Shown: positions 46,823 through 56,949, counted from the stretch's first letter. The stretch is DNA of 64,000 nucleotides from Synechococcus sp. UW140 (GCA_945875915.1 CAMCMT010000003.1:41621-105620), one strand, 5' to 3'. Numbers and translations are program-made. Notes: generated by a model from the sequence alone, not told the origin.

Positions 46823-48295
46823 CTAGGGCACTAGGGGCGCGACCGGCCGCGACGCCATCACCTGGGCCGCCTGCTCGTAGTGGTGGGCCACCTGCAACAG
46901 GCGCGGCTCTTGGAGCACGCCGGTGATCAGCTGCAGGCCGATCGGCAACCCCTGGGAATCGAAGCCGCAGGGCAGGCTGATCGCCGGCAGGCCCGCCATG
47001 TTGGCGGGAATGGTGAGCAGGTCGGCCAGGTACATGGCCAGGGGGTCCTCGGCGTGGGCGCCGAAGGCGAAGGCCGTGGTCGGCGAGGTGGGGGTGAGCA
47101 GCACATCCACGCCCTGGAAGGCCGCATCGAAGTCGCGGCGAATCAGGGTGCGCACCTGCTGGGCCTTCTTGTAATAGGCATCCACGTAGCCAGCCGAGAG
47201 GGCATAGGTACCGATCAGGATGCGGCGCTGCACCTCATCGCCAAACCCCTCAGCGCGGCTCCGGGCCGTCATCTGGGCCAGGCTGTCGCCGGCCGCATCG
47301 CTGCCGCTGGAGCGGTAGCCGTATTTGACGCCGTCATAGCGGGCCAGGTTGGCGGACGCCTCCGAGGGGGCAATCACGTAGTAGGTGGCGATGCCGTCGT
47401 TGAAGCGGGGGCAGCTGACGTCAACCAGCTCGCAGCCCAGGGCCTGGAGGGTTTCGGCGGCGGCCATCACGGCAGCAGCCACCTCGGGGGCGAGCCCATC
47501 GGCGCTGAAGCATTCGCGCACGATCCCCACCTTCAGCCCCTTGATCGGCTGCTCCAGGGCGGCGCGGTAATCGGGCACGGGCGCCGTCAGGCAGGTGGCA
47601 TCGCGGGGGTCGGCTCCGGCAATCACCTGCAGTAGTTCGGCCGCATCGGCCACGGAGGTGGTGAAGGGCCCCACCTGGTCGAGGGAGCTGGCAAAGGCCA
47701 CCAGGCCCCAGCGGCTGACCCGGCCGTAGGTGGGCTTCAGGCCGACCACGCCGCAAAAAGAAGCGGGCTGGCGGATCGAGCCGCCCGTGTCGGAGCCCAG
47801 GGCTGCCATGGCCTCGCCGGCGGCGACGGCGGCGGCACTGCCGCCGGAACTGCCGCCGGGCACCCGCTCCGGGTTCCAGGGGTTGTGGCTAGCGCCAAAG
47901 GCCGAGGTCTCAGTCGAGCTGCCCATGGCGAACTCGTCGAGGTTGGTCTTACCCACCAGCACCGCACCGGCGTTCCAAAGGCGCTCGGTGACAGTGGATT
48001 CGTAGGGAGGAACAAAATTCTCCAGCATGCGACTGGAGCAGGTGGTGCGCACCCCCTTGGTGCAAAGGTTGTCCTTGATCGCTAAGGGGATGCCAGCCAG
48101 GGGCGGCAGGGCCTCACCGGCGGCCCTGGCGGCATCGATCCGCTCGGCATCGGCGCGGGCCCGCTCGGCCGTGACCTCGAGGAAGGCATGGACGCTGGGC
48201 TCGACCGCCTCAATGCGCTTGAGGTGCTGATCGGTGAGCTCCCGGGCGGACACTTCGCCGCTCCTGAGCTGGTCGCGCCACTGGGCGATCCCCAT
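46823..48295 (-). CDS. gatA: Glutamyl-tRNA(Gln)/aspartyl-tRNA(Asn) amidotransferase subunit A
   Basis: GatA (490 residues from ATG 48295) is the amidase that supplies ammonia to transamidate Glu-tRNA(Gln), needed because cyanobacteria lack GlnRS. The Ser-Ser-Lys triad is visible: Lys in [10 protein letters not shown], and the Ser residues in [14 protein letters not shown] and [15 protein letters not shown]. The family N-terminus ([21 protein letters not shown]) supports the chosen start over one five codons upstream. gatB and gatC are elsewhere. It lies on the same strand as the downstream dnaE. Confidence 0.96.
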   Translation of the reverse strand: MGIAQWRDQLRSGEVSARELTDQHLKRIEAVEPSVHAFLEVTAERARADAERIDAARAAGEALPPLAGIPLAIKDNLCTKGVRTTCSSRMLENFVPPYESTVTERLWNAGAVLVGKTNLDEFAMGSSTETSAFGASHNPWNPERVPGGSSGGSAAAVAAGEAMAALGSDTGGSIRQPASFCGVVGLKPTYGRVSRWGLVAFASSLDQVGPFTTSVADAAELLQVIAGADPRDATCLTAPVPDYRAALEQPIKGLKVGIVRECFSADGLAPEVAAAVMAAAETLQALGCELVDVSCPRFNDGIATYYVIAPSEASANLARYDGVKYGYRSSGSDAAGDSLAQMTARSRAEGFGDEVQRRILIGTYALSAGYVDAYYKKAQQVRTLIRRDFDAAFQGVDVLLTPTSPTTAFAFGAHAEDPLAMYLADLLTIPANMAGLPAISLPCGFDSQGLPIGLQLITGVLQEPRLLQVAHHYEQAAQVMASRPVAPLVP

Positions 48296-48476
48296 CAACC
48301 TTCCCTTCAACGCGCTCTGGCCAAGACGCTATCAGCAGGCCCTGGCTACGGCCGTGGGCAGCTGCCGGCCAGGGATCTTCGATCCGGAGTAAGGGGAGAA
48401 CCGCTCGGCAGATGGTTTAACTGCAAAAACGTCCCCCCATGCCCGGACGGGAACGGCCCCCAGACGAAGCAGGAAC

Positions 48477-48749
48477 TCAGGCCTGGCGGCCGTCGATTGT
48501 CAGCGGTTCGCTGCGGCGAGTGCGCAGCACCTCATGCTCCACCGAGCCGGGAGCTTCCCTGCGCAGATCATAGAGGAATGGTTGCAGGGCTGAATCCAGC
48601 TCCTGCCGACGAACGAAGGGCCCAAACCAGTAGGTCATGTCAGGGTCGTGGGTTTGCACCCGCGCCCACCAGGCCATCCCAAGACCGTTGGCAAGACTCC
48701 GCAGGGGCCAGAGCAGCGGATTCATGGGATCGGTCCGTTGAACCCCCAT
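48477..48749 (-). CDS. DUF1816 domain protein
   Basis: This 90-residue protein contains the short DUF1816 core WWARVQTHDPDMTYWFGPFVRRQELDSALQPFLYDL. The domain is restricted to cyanobacteria and occurs in some phycobilisome-related proteins, but its function is unknown. An internal ATG gives a start at 48725 (MNPLLWPLRSL). About 130 bases separate it from the methyltransferase gene upstream. Confidence 0.82.
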   Translation of the reverse strand: MGVQRTDPMNPLLWPLRSLANGLGMAWWARVQTHDPDMTYWFGPFVRRQELDSALQPFLYDLRREAPGSVEHEVLRTRRSEPLTIDGRQA

Positions 48750-48882
48750 TGTGAACAGGTGAGGGGCCCCCAGTCCATCTGTTCAAATAAGCGATGCATC
48801 GTCTTGCCAGCCCATGCTGGGCCGCCGGCATGGGCCCGATTGGGCGCGATCGCCTGGAAAGGGACCGCCAGACGCGGCCGGC

Positions 48883-51009
48883 TCACAGCAGGATGTCCTG
48901 ATCGAAACCGCCTGTCAGCTCACCATTCTGGCCTGGGACCAGGTCCTGGGAGTCCGGTCCAGGGGCCGGGGGCCCTGCATGGGCAGAACCCGCAGCTATG
49001 ACGTCGGCCTCCGCTAGGGCAGCCTCGGACTCGACCCCCTCTTGGCGGACCTGGGCCGGACCAGGGAGAGCCGCTGCAGCCGCCCCAGGCTCCAGCAGCG
49101 GCTCGGGCCCTGCGGGCTCGCCCCGGAGCAGATCCCCCTCAGCCGAAGTCGCAAGGAGATCGGACCCAGCCAGGGCGCTGCCAGCAGCGCTTTCGGACGG
49201 GGACTCGGCCTCGGATTCAGACACCACCCGGCGGCTGGGGGTGGGCAGGCTAGGGCGCACGATCCGGGGGGCGGGAGAGGAGCCCGTGATCGTCTTCATC
49301 CAGCCCCGGCGCGCCACCTCATAGAGGAGCAGGGCTGTGGCCACGGAGGCATTGAGACTGGGGGTGGCACCGCGCAGGGGGATGCGCACCAGCTGGTCGC
49401 AATGGCGGCGGGTGAGCATCGAGAGTCCACTACCCTCCGAACCCGTCACCACCACCAATGGACCATCCAGGTCGGCCTCAGCCAGGGTGACACTGCCCTC
49501 CTCGGCCAGGCCCACCACCCGGTAGCCCTCCTGTTTGAGGGTTTCCAGGGAACGGTTGAGGTTCACCACCCGGGCCACGGGGAGGTATTCGAGGGCCCCC
49601 GCGGCCACCTTGGCCACCGAGCCCGTGAGGCCGGCGCTGCGGCGCTGGGGCAGGACAAGGCCATGGGCGCCGAGGGCTTCGGCGCTGCGCACGATCGCCC
49701 CCAGGTTATGGGGGTCGGTGAGGCCATCAACGGCCATCAGCAGGGGCGGTTCGCCGATGTCACGGCAACCGCTGATCAGGCTGTCTAAGTCGAGGGTTTC
49801 GGCCGCCGCCGCCTGCAGGGCGATGCCCTGGTGCACGGCGCCACCGGTCAGCTGGCCCAGACGGGCCCAGGTGACTTCCTCGACCAGCACCCCGGCCGAT
49901 TTGGCTTCGCGCAGCAACTGCAAAAACTTGGGGGTGAAGCGCATCTCGGCGGTGCACCAGATGCGGTGGATCGGCCGGCCGCTCTCCAGGGCCGCCAGGG
50001 CCGGATGGCGGCCCCAGATCATGTCGTCGGCGGGGGAGCTGCCAAAGGTTTCGGACTCGCCCGTGGGGGCATCGACCACCACGGGACGATCGGGCTGGGC
50101 CGGCTGGAAGGAGCCGCGCGGGCCCGCTCCGCCTGGCCGCGGGAAAGAGGGACGGCCCGCGGCCGAGCCGCCAAAGGCAGGGCGGCCAAAGGACGGACGG
50201 CCAAAGGAGCCGCGACTAGCGCCTGCCCCGGCAAAGCGACGGCCTTCCGGGCGCGACGAACTGAAACGGCCTTCCGGCGCGGGTTCACCCGGGCTGAAGG
50301 CTCCGGGGCCGCGCTCGCGCCGAGCGGCGCCATCGGGGCGGGCTACGAAGGGGCGGCGTCCCCCAGGGCGACCTTCGCCCGTGGAGCCACTGCCGTCAAA
50401 GCGCCTGGCGCCCGGACGGAAGTCGCCCGAACCGCCTTCGCCTGAACGGCCCTCGGGCCGGGCGCCTTCGAAACGGGGCTTATCAAAGCGCGGGCCATCG
50501 AGCCGGGGCCGGCCGGGCCGAGCCATGCCGGCACGCCCGCCGATCGGCCTGGGGCCGCTAGGGCGGGGATCGGACGGACGACCGCCTTCAAAGCGGGGTC
50601 CATCACTGCGGCCCCCCTCGGGACGTCCCCCTTCAAAACGGGGTCGCTCGGGCCGATCTGAACTGAAGCGATCAGGGCGGGGCCGGTCCGAAGACGGGCG
50701 GCCAGCGGAGGCGCGGCCAGCCGCGGAACGGTCGAAGCGGGGACGGTCAGACCCGCCGGCCCGTTCTGGCCGGGGACCGCGCTCGGGCCGGGAGCCCCGC
50801 TCGGGAGGGCCATCCGCATTCCATTCGGGCCGGGGACCGAAGGAGCGGGAACCCCCACCCCCCGAGGAGCGGGAAGCGCCAAAGGAAGGCTTGCCGGGGC
50901 GGGCCGGGCGACCGGCACCACCGCCGCGGGAGCCCCCCCCAGCGCCTGAACCCGACCCGGAGCCCGAACCCTGGGCCTCGTCCCGGCGGCGATCAAAACG
51001 GGGGCTCAT
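48883..51009 (-). CDS. rlmB: SpoU/TrmH-family rRNA 2'-O-methyltransferase (RlmB-like) with long terminal extensions
   Basis: The protein has 708 residues, nearly three times the usual length. Residues about 1-320 are low complexity, rich in Arg, Pro, Gly and Asp with short RPRFDG- and RPEGG-like units. Residues about 325-580 hold the SpoU methyltransferase: a substrate-binding part, then GLTDPHNLGAIVRSAEALG (motif 1), VTGSEGSGLS (motif 2) and IPLRGATPSLNASVATALLLYE (motif 3). A further 120-residue acidic/Ala-rich tail follows. The enzyme should methylate a 2'-OH in 23S rRNA, probably G2251, using a knotted SAM site. The basic tract may bind RNA. The Mini-III gene lies 17 bases upstream on the same strand. 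Confidence 0.9.
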   Translation of the reverse strand: MSPRFDRRRDEAQGSGSGSGSGAGGGSRGGGAGRPARPGKPSFGASRSSGGGGSRSFGPRPEWNADGPPERGSRPERGPRPERAGGSDRPRFDRSAAGRASAGRPSSDRPRPDRFSSDRPERPRFEGGRPEGGRSDGPRFEGGRPSDPRPSGPRPIGGRAGMARPGRPRLDGPRFDKPRFEGARPEGRSGEGGSGDFRPGARRFDGSGSTGEGRPGGRRPFVARPDGAARRERGPGAFSPGEPAPEGRFSSSRPEGRRFAGAGASRGSFGRPSFGRPAFGGSAAGRPSFPRPGGAGPRGSFQPAQPDRPVVVDAPTGESETFGSSPADDMIWGRHPALAALESGRPIHRIWCTAEMRFTPKFLQLLREAKSAGVLVEEVTWARLGQLTGGAVHQGIALQAAAAETLDLDSLISGCRDIGEPPLLMAVDGLTDPHNLGAIVRSAEALGAHGLVLPQRRSAGLTGSVAKVAAGALEYLPVARVVNLNRSLETLKQEGYRVVGLAEEGSVTLAEADLDGPLVVVTGSEGSGLSMLTRRHCDQLVRIPLRGATPSLNASVATALLLYEVARRGWMKTITGSSPAPRIVRPSLPTPSRRVVSESEAESPSESAAGSALAGSDLLATSAEGDLLRGEPAGPEPLLEPGAAAAALPGPAQVRQEGVESEAALAEADVIAAGSAHAGPPAPGPDSQDLVPGQNGELTGGFDQDILL

Positions 51010-51026
51010 GGCAAACAGGCAAAGGG

Positions 51027-51494
51027 TTATCGGGCGTTCTCCTCCAGTTGATCCAGCAGCTCGACAAGCCGCGAAGGATTCTGCAAAAAGAGCCAGCCCA
51101 CCATTGTCTCAAATCCTGTCGCCCGGCCGTAGAGCCCGGCCTCACCGGCCCGGGGTCCGCGACCAGCCCGGTTGCGGCCACGCCGCACCCAATCGAGCTC
51201 CTGGTCAGTGAGTAAGGGTTCGAGCTGCTGAAGGGCCAGGGCCTGGGCATCGGCGCGAACCGCTGCCACCACGGCCCGATGCAGGTCGGCGCTCCGGCCC
51301 GGGCGCTGGCATTGGCGCAGGCGCTGATGCAATTCCCACACTGCATCGCCCAGCCAGGCGAGCTGAAGGGGACCCAATTCTGGGCCGCCAAGGGCGTGTG
51401 GCAACCCTGACAAGCCCGCTAGCCAGGCAGTGGTGGAAGGGCCAGAGATTGGGCTGCAAGCCCTATCACCCTCAGACATTTCCCTTTGCGACAT
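51027..51494 (-). CDS. mrnC: Mini-ribonuclease III (RNase III domain protein)
   Basis: The protein has 155 residues from ATG 51494 (MSQREMSEGD); an ATG at 51539 is possible. It has an RNase III catalytic domain without the double-stranded RNA-binding domain: LQLAWLGDAVWELHQRLR, LTDQELDWVRRGRN and YGRATGFETMVGWLFLQN. Mini-III matures 23S rRNA ends in Bacillus. Its place directly upstream of a 23S methyltransferase gene, separated by 17 bases, fits a common rRNA-processing role. Confidence 0.9.
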   Translation of the reverse strand: MSQREMSEGDRACSPISGPSTTAWLAGLSGLPHALGGPELGPLQLAWLGDAVWELHQRLRQCQRPGRSADLHRAVVAAVRADAQALALQQLEPLLTDQELDWVRRGRNRAGRGPRAGEAGLYGRATGFETMVGWLFLQNPSRLVELLDQLEENAR

Positions 51495-51620
51495 GTTGTT
51501 TTCAGGCGTTTCCGGTTTGGGCCTTTCCCTTTCAGGCAATCAACCGTCAGCCCCCGTAGATCCAAGCCGAGCACGGCCGGAGGTCCCAGGGCCAGGGAAA
51601 AAACCGCCGGCCAGCAACGC

Positions 51621-51968
51621 TCAGGTCGCCAGGGCAGCAAGGGCTGTCTCGAGATCGGGCTGGAGATGGAGAAACTCCTCCAAACGCACCAATTTCAAGG
51701 TCTGGACGACCCGCGCATTGCCGACCATGAGGAACTCGATGGCGGCGTCCTGGCATTGCTTCGCCAGCTGCACCAAAACCCCAAGGCCGGAGGAATCGAT
51801 GAAATCAATGCTGCTGAGATCGATCACGATCGGCAGGGAGCTGTTGGCTCGCTGCTCGCTGATGAATGCAAGGAAAATCTTGTCGGAATAGGCATCTAAC
51901 TGGCCCGTAAAGCGGAACAACAAGCAACCAGCCTGCTGCTCAGAGCCGCCCCGCAGGGACACAGTCAA
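51621..51968 (-). CDS. STAS domain anti-sigma factor antagonist-like protein
   Basis: This STAS protein has about 115 residues if translation begins at the TTG 51968 (then TVSLRGGSE). The frame is open to 52058, so the start is uncertain. The core CLLFRFTGQLDAYSDKIFLAFI, then IVIDLSSIDFIDSSGLGVLVQLAK, includes the phosphoacceptor Ser of DSSGLG. VGNARVVQTLKLVRLEEFLHL follows. Such proteins bind anti-sigma kinases and control a partner switch. No RsbW-like kinase or sigma factor lies nearby. Confidence 0.88.
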   Translation of the reverse strand: MTVSLRGGSEQQAGCLLFRFTGQLDAYSDKIFLAFISEQRANSSLPIVIDLSSIDFIDSSGLGVLVQLAKQCQDAAIEFLMVGNARVVQTLKLVRLEEFLHLQPDLETALAALAT

Positions 51969-52122
51969 TCGTTGCAGATCAATGATCGGTACTGGCCCCC
52001 AATGGATCAAGCGCTCGAAGTGTAGGAAGCGATCCGCAACCGGGGGGGTTCGCAACACGGTGCTGGGCCGCGCCCCTGGATTACCCCTAACGACAAGCCA
52101 TCAGGCCAAGATCAGGCGCAGG

Positions 52123-53334
52123 TCAAGGGCGGCGCTGCCTCATGAAGGCGACGAAACGGCCGAAGTGGTGGTCGGCGTCGTGGGGGCCGGGGCTCGCTTC
52201 TGGGTGATATTGCACGCCGAACAGGGGCTGGCTGCGGTGGGCCAGGGCCGCCACGGTGCGGTCGTTGAGGTTGTAGTGGGTCACCTCCACCACATCGGCC
52301 GGCAGGGAGGCGGCATCGAGGGCAAACCCGTGGTTCTGGCTGGTGATCTCCACCAAGCCGGTGCTGCCACAGGGGTGGTTGAGGCCCCGGTGGCCGTAGC
52401 CCAGCTTGTAGGTCTGGCCGCCGAGGGCCAGGCCCAGGATCTGGTGGCCGAGGCAGATGCCAAACACGGGGAGGGACCGCCGCTGCACCAGGCCCCGGGC
52501 CAGGACAACGCCACTGGTGACGGCCGCCGGGTCCCCAGGGCCATTAGAGAGGAACACCCCCTCGGGCTCCAGGGCCAACACCTCCTCCAGGCTGGCCGTG
52601 GCCGGCAACACGGTGACGCTGCAGCCGTGGGCCACCAGCCGCTCGAGGATGGCCCGCTTGATCCCAAAGTCGATCGCCACGACCCGGTAGGGGGTGGGGG
52701 GGGGATCCATGGGACGTTGGTCAAAATCGGCGGGGCAGAGGGCTTGCCATTGGTAAGCCTCAGCCGTGGTCACCGCCGCCGCCAGGTTCAGGCCCGCCAT
52801 CGAAGGGGCGGAGCGCACCCGCTCGAGCACCTGCTGGGGCGTACTGCCATCGCTACAGATGGCCCCGTTCATGGCGCCGGCCTCCCGCAGGTGCCGCACC
52901 AGGGCCCGGGTGTCGAGGCCGGCGATGCCGACCACCCCATGCTGCTGGAGCCAGGCGGGCAGGCTCTGTTCAGCGCGCCAGCTGCTCGGCCTAGGGGCCA
53001 GCTGGCGGGCGATCACGCCGCGCACATGGGGCCGATCCGCCTCCTGGTCCTGCTGATTAACGCCCGTATTGCCCAGCTCCGGGTAGGTGAAGGTGACCAG
53101 TTGCCCCTCATAGCTGGGGTCGGTGATGACCTCCTGGTAGCCGGTCATGCCGGTGTTGAAGACCACTTCACCGATGGCGCAACCGCGGGCCCCAAAGGCC
53201 TCTCCGCGCAGCACCAGGCCATCGGCCAGCACCAGCAAGGCGGCAGCTGGGTCGCTCTGCTGGGGGCCCTGCTGGGCCTCGCCTTGGGGGGATGGCGCCA
53301 ATTCCATCAACATGTCCATTGAAACGATCATCAC
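52123..53334 (-). CDS. carA: Carbamoyl-phosphate synthase small subunit
   Basis: CarA (403 residues) is the glutaminase half of carbamoyl-phosphate synthase, feeding pyrimidine and arginine synthesis. The N-terminal domain begins [18 protein letters not shown] and contains [16 protein letters not shown]. The class I glutamine amidotransferase part has GPGDPAAV, the nucleophile Cys in [12 protein letters not shown], and the His/Glu pair in [13 protein letters not shown]. The first 15-20 residues contain several ATG codons, so the exact start is uncertain. It lies 15 bases after trpD on the same strand. Confidence 0.95.
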   Translation of the reverse strand: MMIVSMDMLMELAPSPQGEAQQGPQQSDPAAALLVLADGLVLRGEAFGARGCAIGEVVFNTGMTGYQEVITDPSYEGQLVTFTYPELGNTGVNQQDQEADRPHVRGVIARQLAPRPSSWRAEQSLPAWLQQHGVVGIAGLDTRALVRHLREAGAMNGAICSDGSTPQQVLERVRSAPSMAGLNLAAAVTTAEAYQWQALCPADFDQRPMDPPPTPYRVVAIDFGIKRAILERLVAHGCSVTVLPATASLEEVLALEPEGVFLSNGPGDPAAVTSGVVLARGLVQRRSLPVFGICLGHQILGLALGGQTYKLGYGHRGLNHPCGSTGLVEITSQNHGFALDAASLPADVVEVTHYNLNDRTVAALAHRSQPLFGVQYHPEASPGPHDADHHFGRFVAFMRQRRP

Positions 53335-53349
53335 CCAAGGCTGGCCAAT

Positions 53350-54387
53350 TCAGGCGGGCCCAGCCAAGGCCTGGCGGAGGGCCACCAAGCGCTGCCAAGG
53401 TTGGCCCGACGCCAAGCTGCTGCGGGCCCGGGCCACCCCATCACTGATGCGGTCCGTTAGCCCAGCGGCCCAGAGCACTAGGGCCGTATTGAGGATCACC
53501 ACATCCCGCTGGGCGCCAGTGCCGCCGCCCTGGAGCACGGCCTCGAGGATCGCCCGATTGGTGGCGGTGTCACCGCCTTTGAGGGCCTCGAGCGGGGCTG
53601 CCTCGAGGCCCAGGCCCTGGGGATCGAGCTCCTCGCTGCGCAGGGCACCGTTCTCCAATAGCCGCAGCTGGCTAGGACCCGACAGGCTGGCCTCATCGAG
53701 GCCGCCGTGGCCATGGACCACCACAGCCCGGCCCTGGCCAAGCCGGGCCAGGGCGGAAGCCATGGGATCGAGCAGGTTGGCCCTGGCCACCCCCAACACC
53801 TGGGCATCGGGGCGCAGGGGGTTGACCAGGGGCCCCAGCAGGTTGAAGACGGTGCGCACCCCCAGGCTGCGGCGCAAAGGGACCAGGCCCACCAGGGCCC
53901 GATGCCAGCCCGGCGCAAACAAAAACGTGACGCCCGTCGCGCCTAGGGCGGCCAGCACCTGCTCCTGGGGCGCGGCCAGGTTTAGTCCCAGGGCTTCGAG
54001 CACATCGGCGGAACCGACCCGGCCGCTAGCGCTGCGGTTGCCGTGCTTGGCCACGGTGGCCCCACAGGCCGCCGCGGTGAAAGCCACGGCGGTGGAAATA
54101 TTGAAGCTGTCGGCGCCGGAACCGCCCGTTCCGCAGGTATCAACCAACAAACGGTTAGGGCGACCCGGGGGCAGGGCACAGGCCTCCAGCAATACCGACG
54201 CCATCGCCGCCAGCTCCTCTCCGCTGGCCCCCTTAAGCCGCAGGGCGGTCAGCAGGGCGCCGGTCTGAACCGGTTCAATCGTTTCCGCCAACCACCCCTG
54301 CATCAACTGGGCGGCCTGGGCTGAGGAAAGGGACTCCCCGGCCAGCAACTGCTCCAGCAGGGGCGTCCAAACGGCTGGCAGCGTCAC
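53350..54387 (-). CDS. trpD: Anthranilate phosphoribosyltransferase
   Basis: TrpD (345 residues) transfers phosphoribose from PRPP to anthranilate in tryptophan synthesis. Signature segments are LVDTCGTGGSGADSFNIST (the PRPP loop with GTGG), VAKHGNRSASGRVGSADVLEALG, and FLFAPGWHRAL followed by VRTVFNLLGPLVNPLRP. The length and motifs are standard. The gene precedes carA by 15 bases, suggesting cotranscription of two amino acid and nucleotide pathway genes. Confidence 0.96.
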   Translation of the reverse strand: MTLPAVWTPLLEQLLAGESLSSAQAAQLMQGWLAETIEPVQTGALLTALRLKGASGEELAAMASVLLEACALPPGRPNRLLVDTCGTGGSGADSFNISTAVAFTAAACGATVAKHGNRSASGRVGSADVLEALGLNLAAPQEQVLAALGATGVTFLFAPGWHRALVGLVPLRRSLGVRTVFNLLGPLVNPLRPDAQVLGVARANLLDPMASALARLGQGRAVVVHGHGGLDEASLSGPSQLRLLENGALRSEELDPQGLGLEAAPLEALKGGDTATNRAILEAVLQGGGTGAQRDVVILNTALVLWAAGLTDRISDGVARARSSLASGQPWQRLVALRQALAGPA

Positions 54388-54415
54388 GGGAAGGGATCGG
54401 AATCAGGGGTTCCCC

Positions 54416-54447
54416 AAAAAAAAGCCCGGGTGCAAGACACGCCGGGC
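54416..54447 (-). terminator. Rho-independent terminator downstream of the DUF3288 gene
   Basis: On the minus strand the stem GCCCGG/CCGGGC encloses a 12-base loop and is followed by eight T residues. It lies between the DUF3288 gene and trpD, so trpD probably has its own promoter in the remaining short gap. Confidence 0.8.
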
Positions 54448-54536
54448 CGGGTGATGGGGACTCCACCACTATCACCCCGAATGGGCCGATCTGACCATCG
54501 CCCGGGCTCTCGAGGGCCCGAACAGTGCCCAATCAA

Positions 54537-54851
54537 CTAAGGGCTGTCCTGATCCGCCGTGTCAAAGCCCGAACCCACAGCCTCAGCAAGCGGTTGGGCG
54601 CCGGGCCGGAAGCCGCTGGCCCAAATCGCCCGGGTGCGCTGGTGCAGCTCCTCGCGGCTGAGGCTCCAGAGGCGCAGGGTCTTGGCCAGGTCATCGCGCA
54701 GGTCTTCGGCCCCCGGGAAGCCCTCGTAGCGGCTCAGCAACCGGGCCAGATCAACCAAGTGGCCTTCAGCGGGCACCTGAGCGGCCAGCAACTGGTCCAC
54801 CAGGTCCCGATCCTTGGCATAAAGCGGATGGGCCTGCTGCAGCTCGGCCAT
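54537..54851 (-). CDS. DUF3288 family protein
   Basis: This 104-residue soluble protein matches DUF3288, a small cyanobacterial family: QQAHPLYAKDRDLVDQLLA, LVDLARLLSRYEGFPGAEDLRDDLAKTL, then WSLSREELHQRTRAIWASG. The function is unknown. The C-terminal 15 residues are nonconserved. A terminator lies 90 bases downstream. It is divergent from the ABC transporter gene. Confidence 0.85.
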   Translation of the reverse strand: MAELQQAHPLYAKDRDLVDQLLAAQVPAEGHLVDLARLLSRYEGFPGAEDLRDDLAKTLRLWSLSREELHQRTRAIWASGFRPGAQPLAEAVGSGFDTADQDSP

Positions 54852-54995
54852 GGCGGGATTGGGCGAACGCTTGCTGAGCCAGCTTGCCCCAAGCCAGCGG
54901 ACGAGCCAGGCATTCAGCCCCCAGCGGCGTCAGCCAGCACCCTGCCCCCAGTGTGGACATGGGCTCCGTAGGTTGGCAGCACCTTGCCTAACCCC

Positions 54996-56747
54996 ATGGC
55001 CGCCCTGCGCTTTGGCCTGATCCAGCGCTACCTCTGGCCCTATCGCCGTCAGGTGGGCTACGGCATGGCGGCGCTGGTGGTGGTGAACCTACTCAGCGTC
55101 AGCATCCCCCTGCTCGTGCGCGGGGTGATCAACGACCTGCCCGGCGGTCTTGCCCAAAGTGACCTGCTGGGCAAGGCCGCCTTGATCGTGGTGTTAGCCA
55201 CGGCGATGGCCTCGATGCGACTGCTGTCGCGCACCCTGGTTTTCGGCGTAGGCCGTCAGGTGGAAGCCAATTTGAAGCAGCAGATCTTTGATCACATGCT
55301 GCGCCAGGAGCCGGGCTGGATCCAGAGCATTGGCAGTGGCGAGGTGATCAGCCGGGCCACCAGCGATGTGGAGAACGTGCGCAGGCTGATGGGCTTCGCC
55401 GTGCTCAGCCTCACCAACACGGCCCTCGCCTATGCCCTCACCCTGCCGGCCATGCTTGGCATCAATGGCTGGCTCACCGTGGCGGCCCTGGGGCTCTACC
55501 CCTTAATGCTGATGACGGTGCGCCTCTTCGGCGGCCGCATGATGGGCCAACAAAGGCGCCAGCAGGAATCCCTCGCCCAACTCAGTGACCTGATCCAGGA
55601 GGACCTCTCCGGCATCAGTGCGATCAAGATTTACGGCCAGGAGAAGACCGAGCGCCAAGCCTTCGCCGAGCGCAACCGCAGCTACCGCAACGACGCCCTC
55701 AACCTGGCCCGCACCCGCAGCACCCTGTTCCCGTTGCTCGAGGGCATCTCCTCGGTGAGTCTGGTGTTGCTGCTAGCCCTCGGCAGCGGCGAATTGGAAA
55801 GCGGCCGCCTCAGCATCGGCGACCTGGTGGCCCTGATCCTTTACGTGGAGCGCCTTGTCTTCCCAACGGCCCTCCTGGGCTTCACGCTCAACACCTTCCA
55901 GACCGGCCAGGTGAGCCTGGAGCGGGTCGAAGACCTGCTCTCTCGGGAACCCCAGATCCAATCACCGCCGCATCCGGCCCCCAGCCCCAGCGGGGGCAGG
56001 CCCGGCTCCGTGGTGGCCAGCCATCTCAGCGTGCGTTATGGCGGCGCCAACCGCGAAGCCCTGCGCGATGTGAGTTTCCGCCTAGAGCCCGGGGAGCTGG
56101 TGGCGGTGGTGGGTCCGGTGGGCTGCGGCAAAACCACCCTGGCCCGGGCCCTGGGCCGCATGGTGGAAGTACCGCCAGGCCAGCTTTCCATCGGCGGCTG
56201 CGATGTCACCGAACTGGACCTCGAAGAGCTGCGCCAGCTGGTGGCCCTGGTGCCCCAGGAGGGTTACCTGTTCACGGCCAGCCTGGCGGACAACCTGCGT
56301 TATGGCGACCCGGAGGCCGGCCAGGGCCGGGTGGAGACGGCCGCCGGCCAGGCGCGCCTGGCTGGCGACATCAAGGGCTTCCCGGAGGGCTACGCCACCC
56401 TGGTGGGCGAACGGGGCATCACCCTGAGTGGCGGCCAACGGCAGCGGGCCGCCCTGGGCCGGGCCCTGCTGGTTGAAGCGCCGATCCTGGTGCTCGATGA
56501 CGCCCTTGCCAGCGTCGACAACAACACCGCGGCGGAGATTCTGCGCTCGATCCGCGAACAGCAGGGGCGCACGATCCTGATGATCAGCCACCAGCTCTCG
56601 GCCGCCGCCGCCTGCGACCGGATCTTGGTGCTTGAGGACGGCCAACTCGTGGCCGAAGGTCACCACGATCAGCTGGTCAACCAGCCAGGCACCTACCGGC
56701 GCCTTTGGGAACGCCAACAGGCCGAACAACAACTCGAGGCCGTTTAA
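54996..56747 (+). CDS. ABC exporter, fused permease and ATPase
   Basis: The protein has 583 residues from ATG 54996; a TTG at 54984 would add four. The N-terminal six-helix exporter domain (about 15-310) includes QEPGWIQSIGSGEVISRATSD. The ATPase follows with Walker A GPVGCGKTTLARAL, signature LSGGQRQRAALGRALL, Walker B ILVLDDALASVD, and H-loop ISHQLS. It resembles MsbA/LmrA-type lipid or drug exporters and would act as a homodimer in the plasma membrane. The substrate is unknown. Confidence 0.93.
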   Translation: MAALRFGLIQRYLWPYRRQVGYGMAALVVVNLLSVSIPLLVRGVINDLPGGLAQSDLLGKAALIVVLATAMASMRLLSRTLVFGVGRQVEANLKQQIFDHMLRQEPGWIQSIGSGEVISRATSDVENVRRLMGFAVLSLTNTALAYALTLPAMLGINGWLTVAALGLYPLMLMTVRLFGGRMMGQQRRQQESLAQLSDLIQEDLSGISAIKIYGQEKTERQAFAERNRSYRNDALNLARTRSTLFPLLEGISSVSLVLLLALGSGELESGRLSIGDLVALILYVERLVFPTALLGFTLNTFQTGQVSLERVEDLLSREPQIQSPPHPAPSPSGGRPGSVVASHLSVRYGGANREALRDVSFRLEPGELVAVVGPVGCGKTTLARALGRMVEVPPGQLSIGGCDVTELDLEELRQLVALVPQEGYLFTASLADNLRYGDPEAGQGRVETAAGQARLAGDIKGFPEGYATLVGERGITLSGGQRQRAALGRALLVEAPILVLDDALASVDNNTAAEILRSIREQQGRTILMISHQLSAAAACDRILVLEDGQLVAEGHHDQLVNQPGTYRRLWERQQAEQQLEAV

Positions 56748-56828
56748 GGGCGCCTGCCCGTCCTGGCGCCCATCCCTGCCTAAAAGGGCAGTGGCAGAGG
56801 CCAATCATCAAAGCCGATAGAAGGGAGT

Positions 56829-56844
56829 TCCCCATTCATGGGGA
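56829..56844. repeat. Palindrome TCCCCAT-TC-ATGGGGA
   Basis: A 7+2+7 palindrome lies in the 202-base gap after the ABC transporter gene, about 105 bases before the small membrane protein gene. The two-base centre is too small for a stable RNA hairpin loop, so a protein-binding site is more plausible. There is no direct support. Confidence 0.45.
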
Positions 56845-56949
56845 GGACTGATTCCGGCCCCAACCGAAGCCCAGTTTCAAGTCTTGTTGAGCAGCTGGAC
56901 CAGGGGCACCGGAACTCGCTTAGCTACTAGCAGTTGCTGAACAGGCCCC

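Noticed and set aside
48752..48785. TGAACAG...CTGTTCA inverted repeat upstream of the DUF1816 gene
   Set aside because: Arms are 20 bases apart and do not match the LexA consensus.
49535..51211. A 558-codon plus-strand frame opposite the rRNA methyltransferase
   Set aside because: It is a mirror of the repetitive Arg/Pro/Gly coding on the minus strand; its composition is extreme and it has no domain, while the opposite frame has a full SpoU domain.
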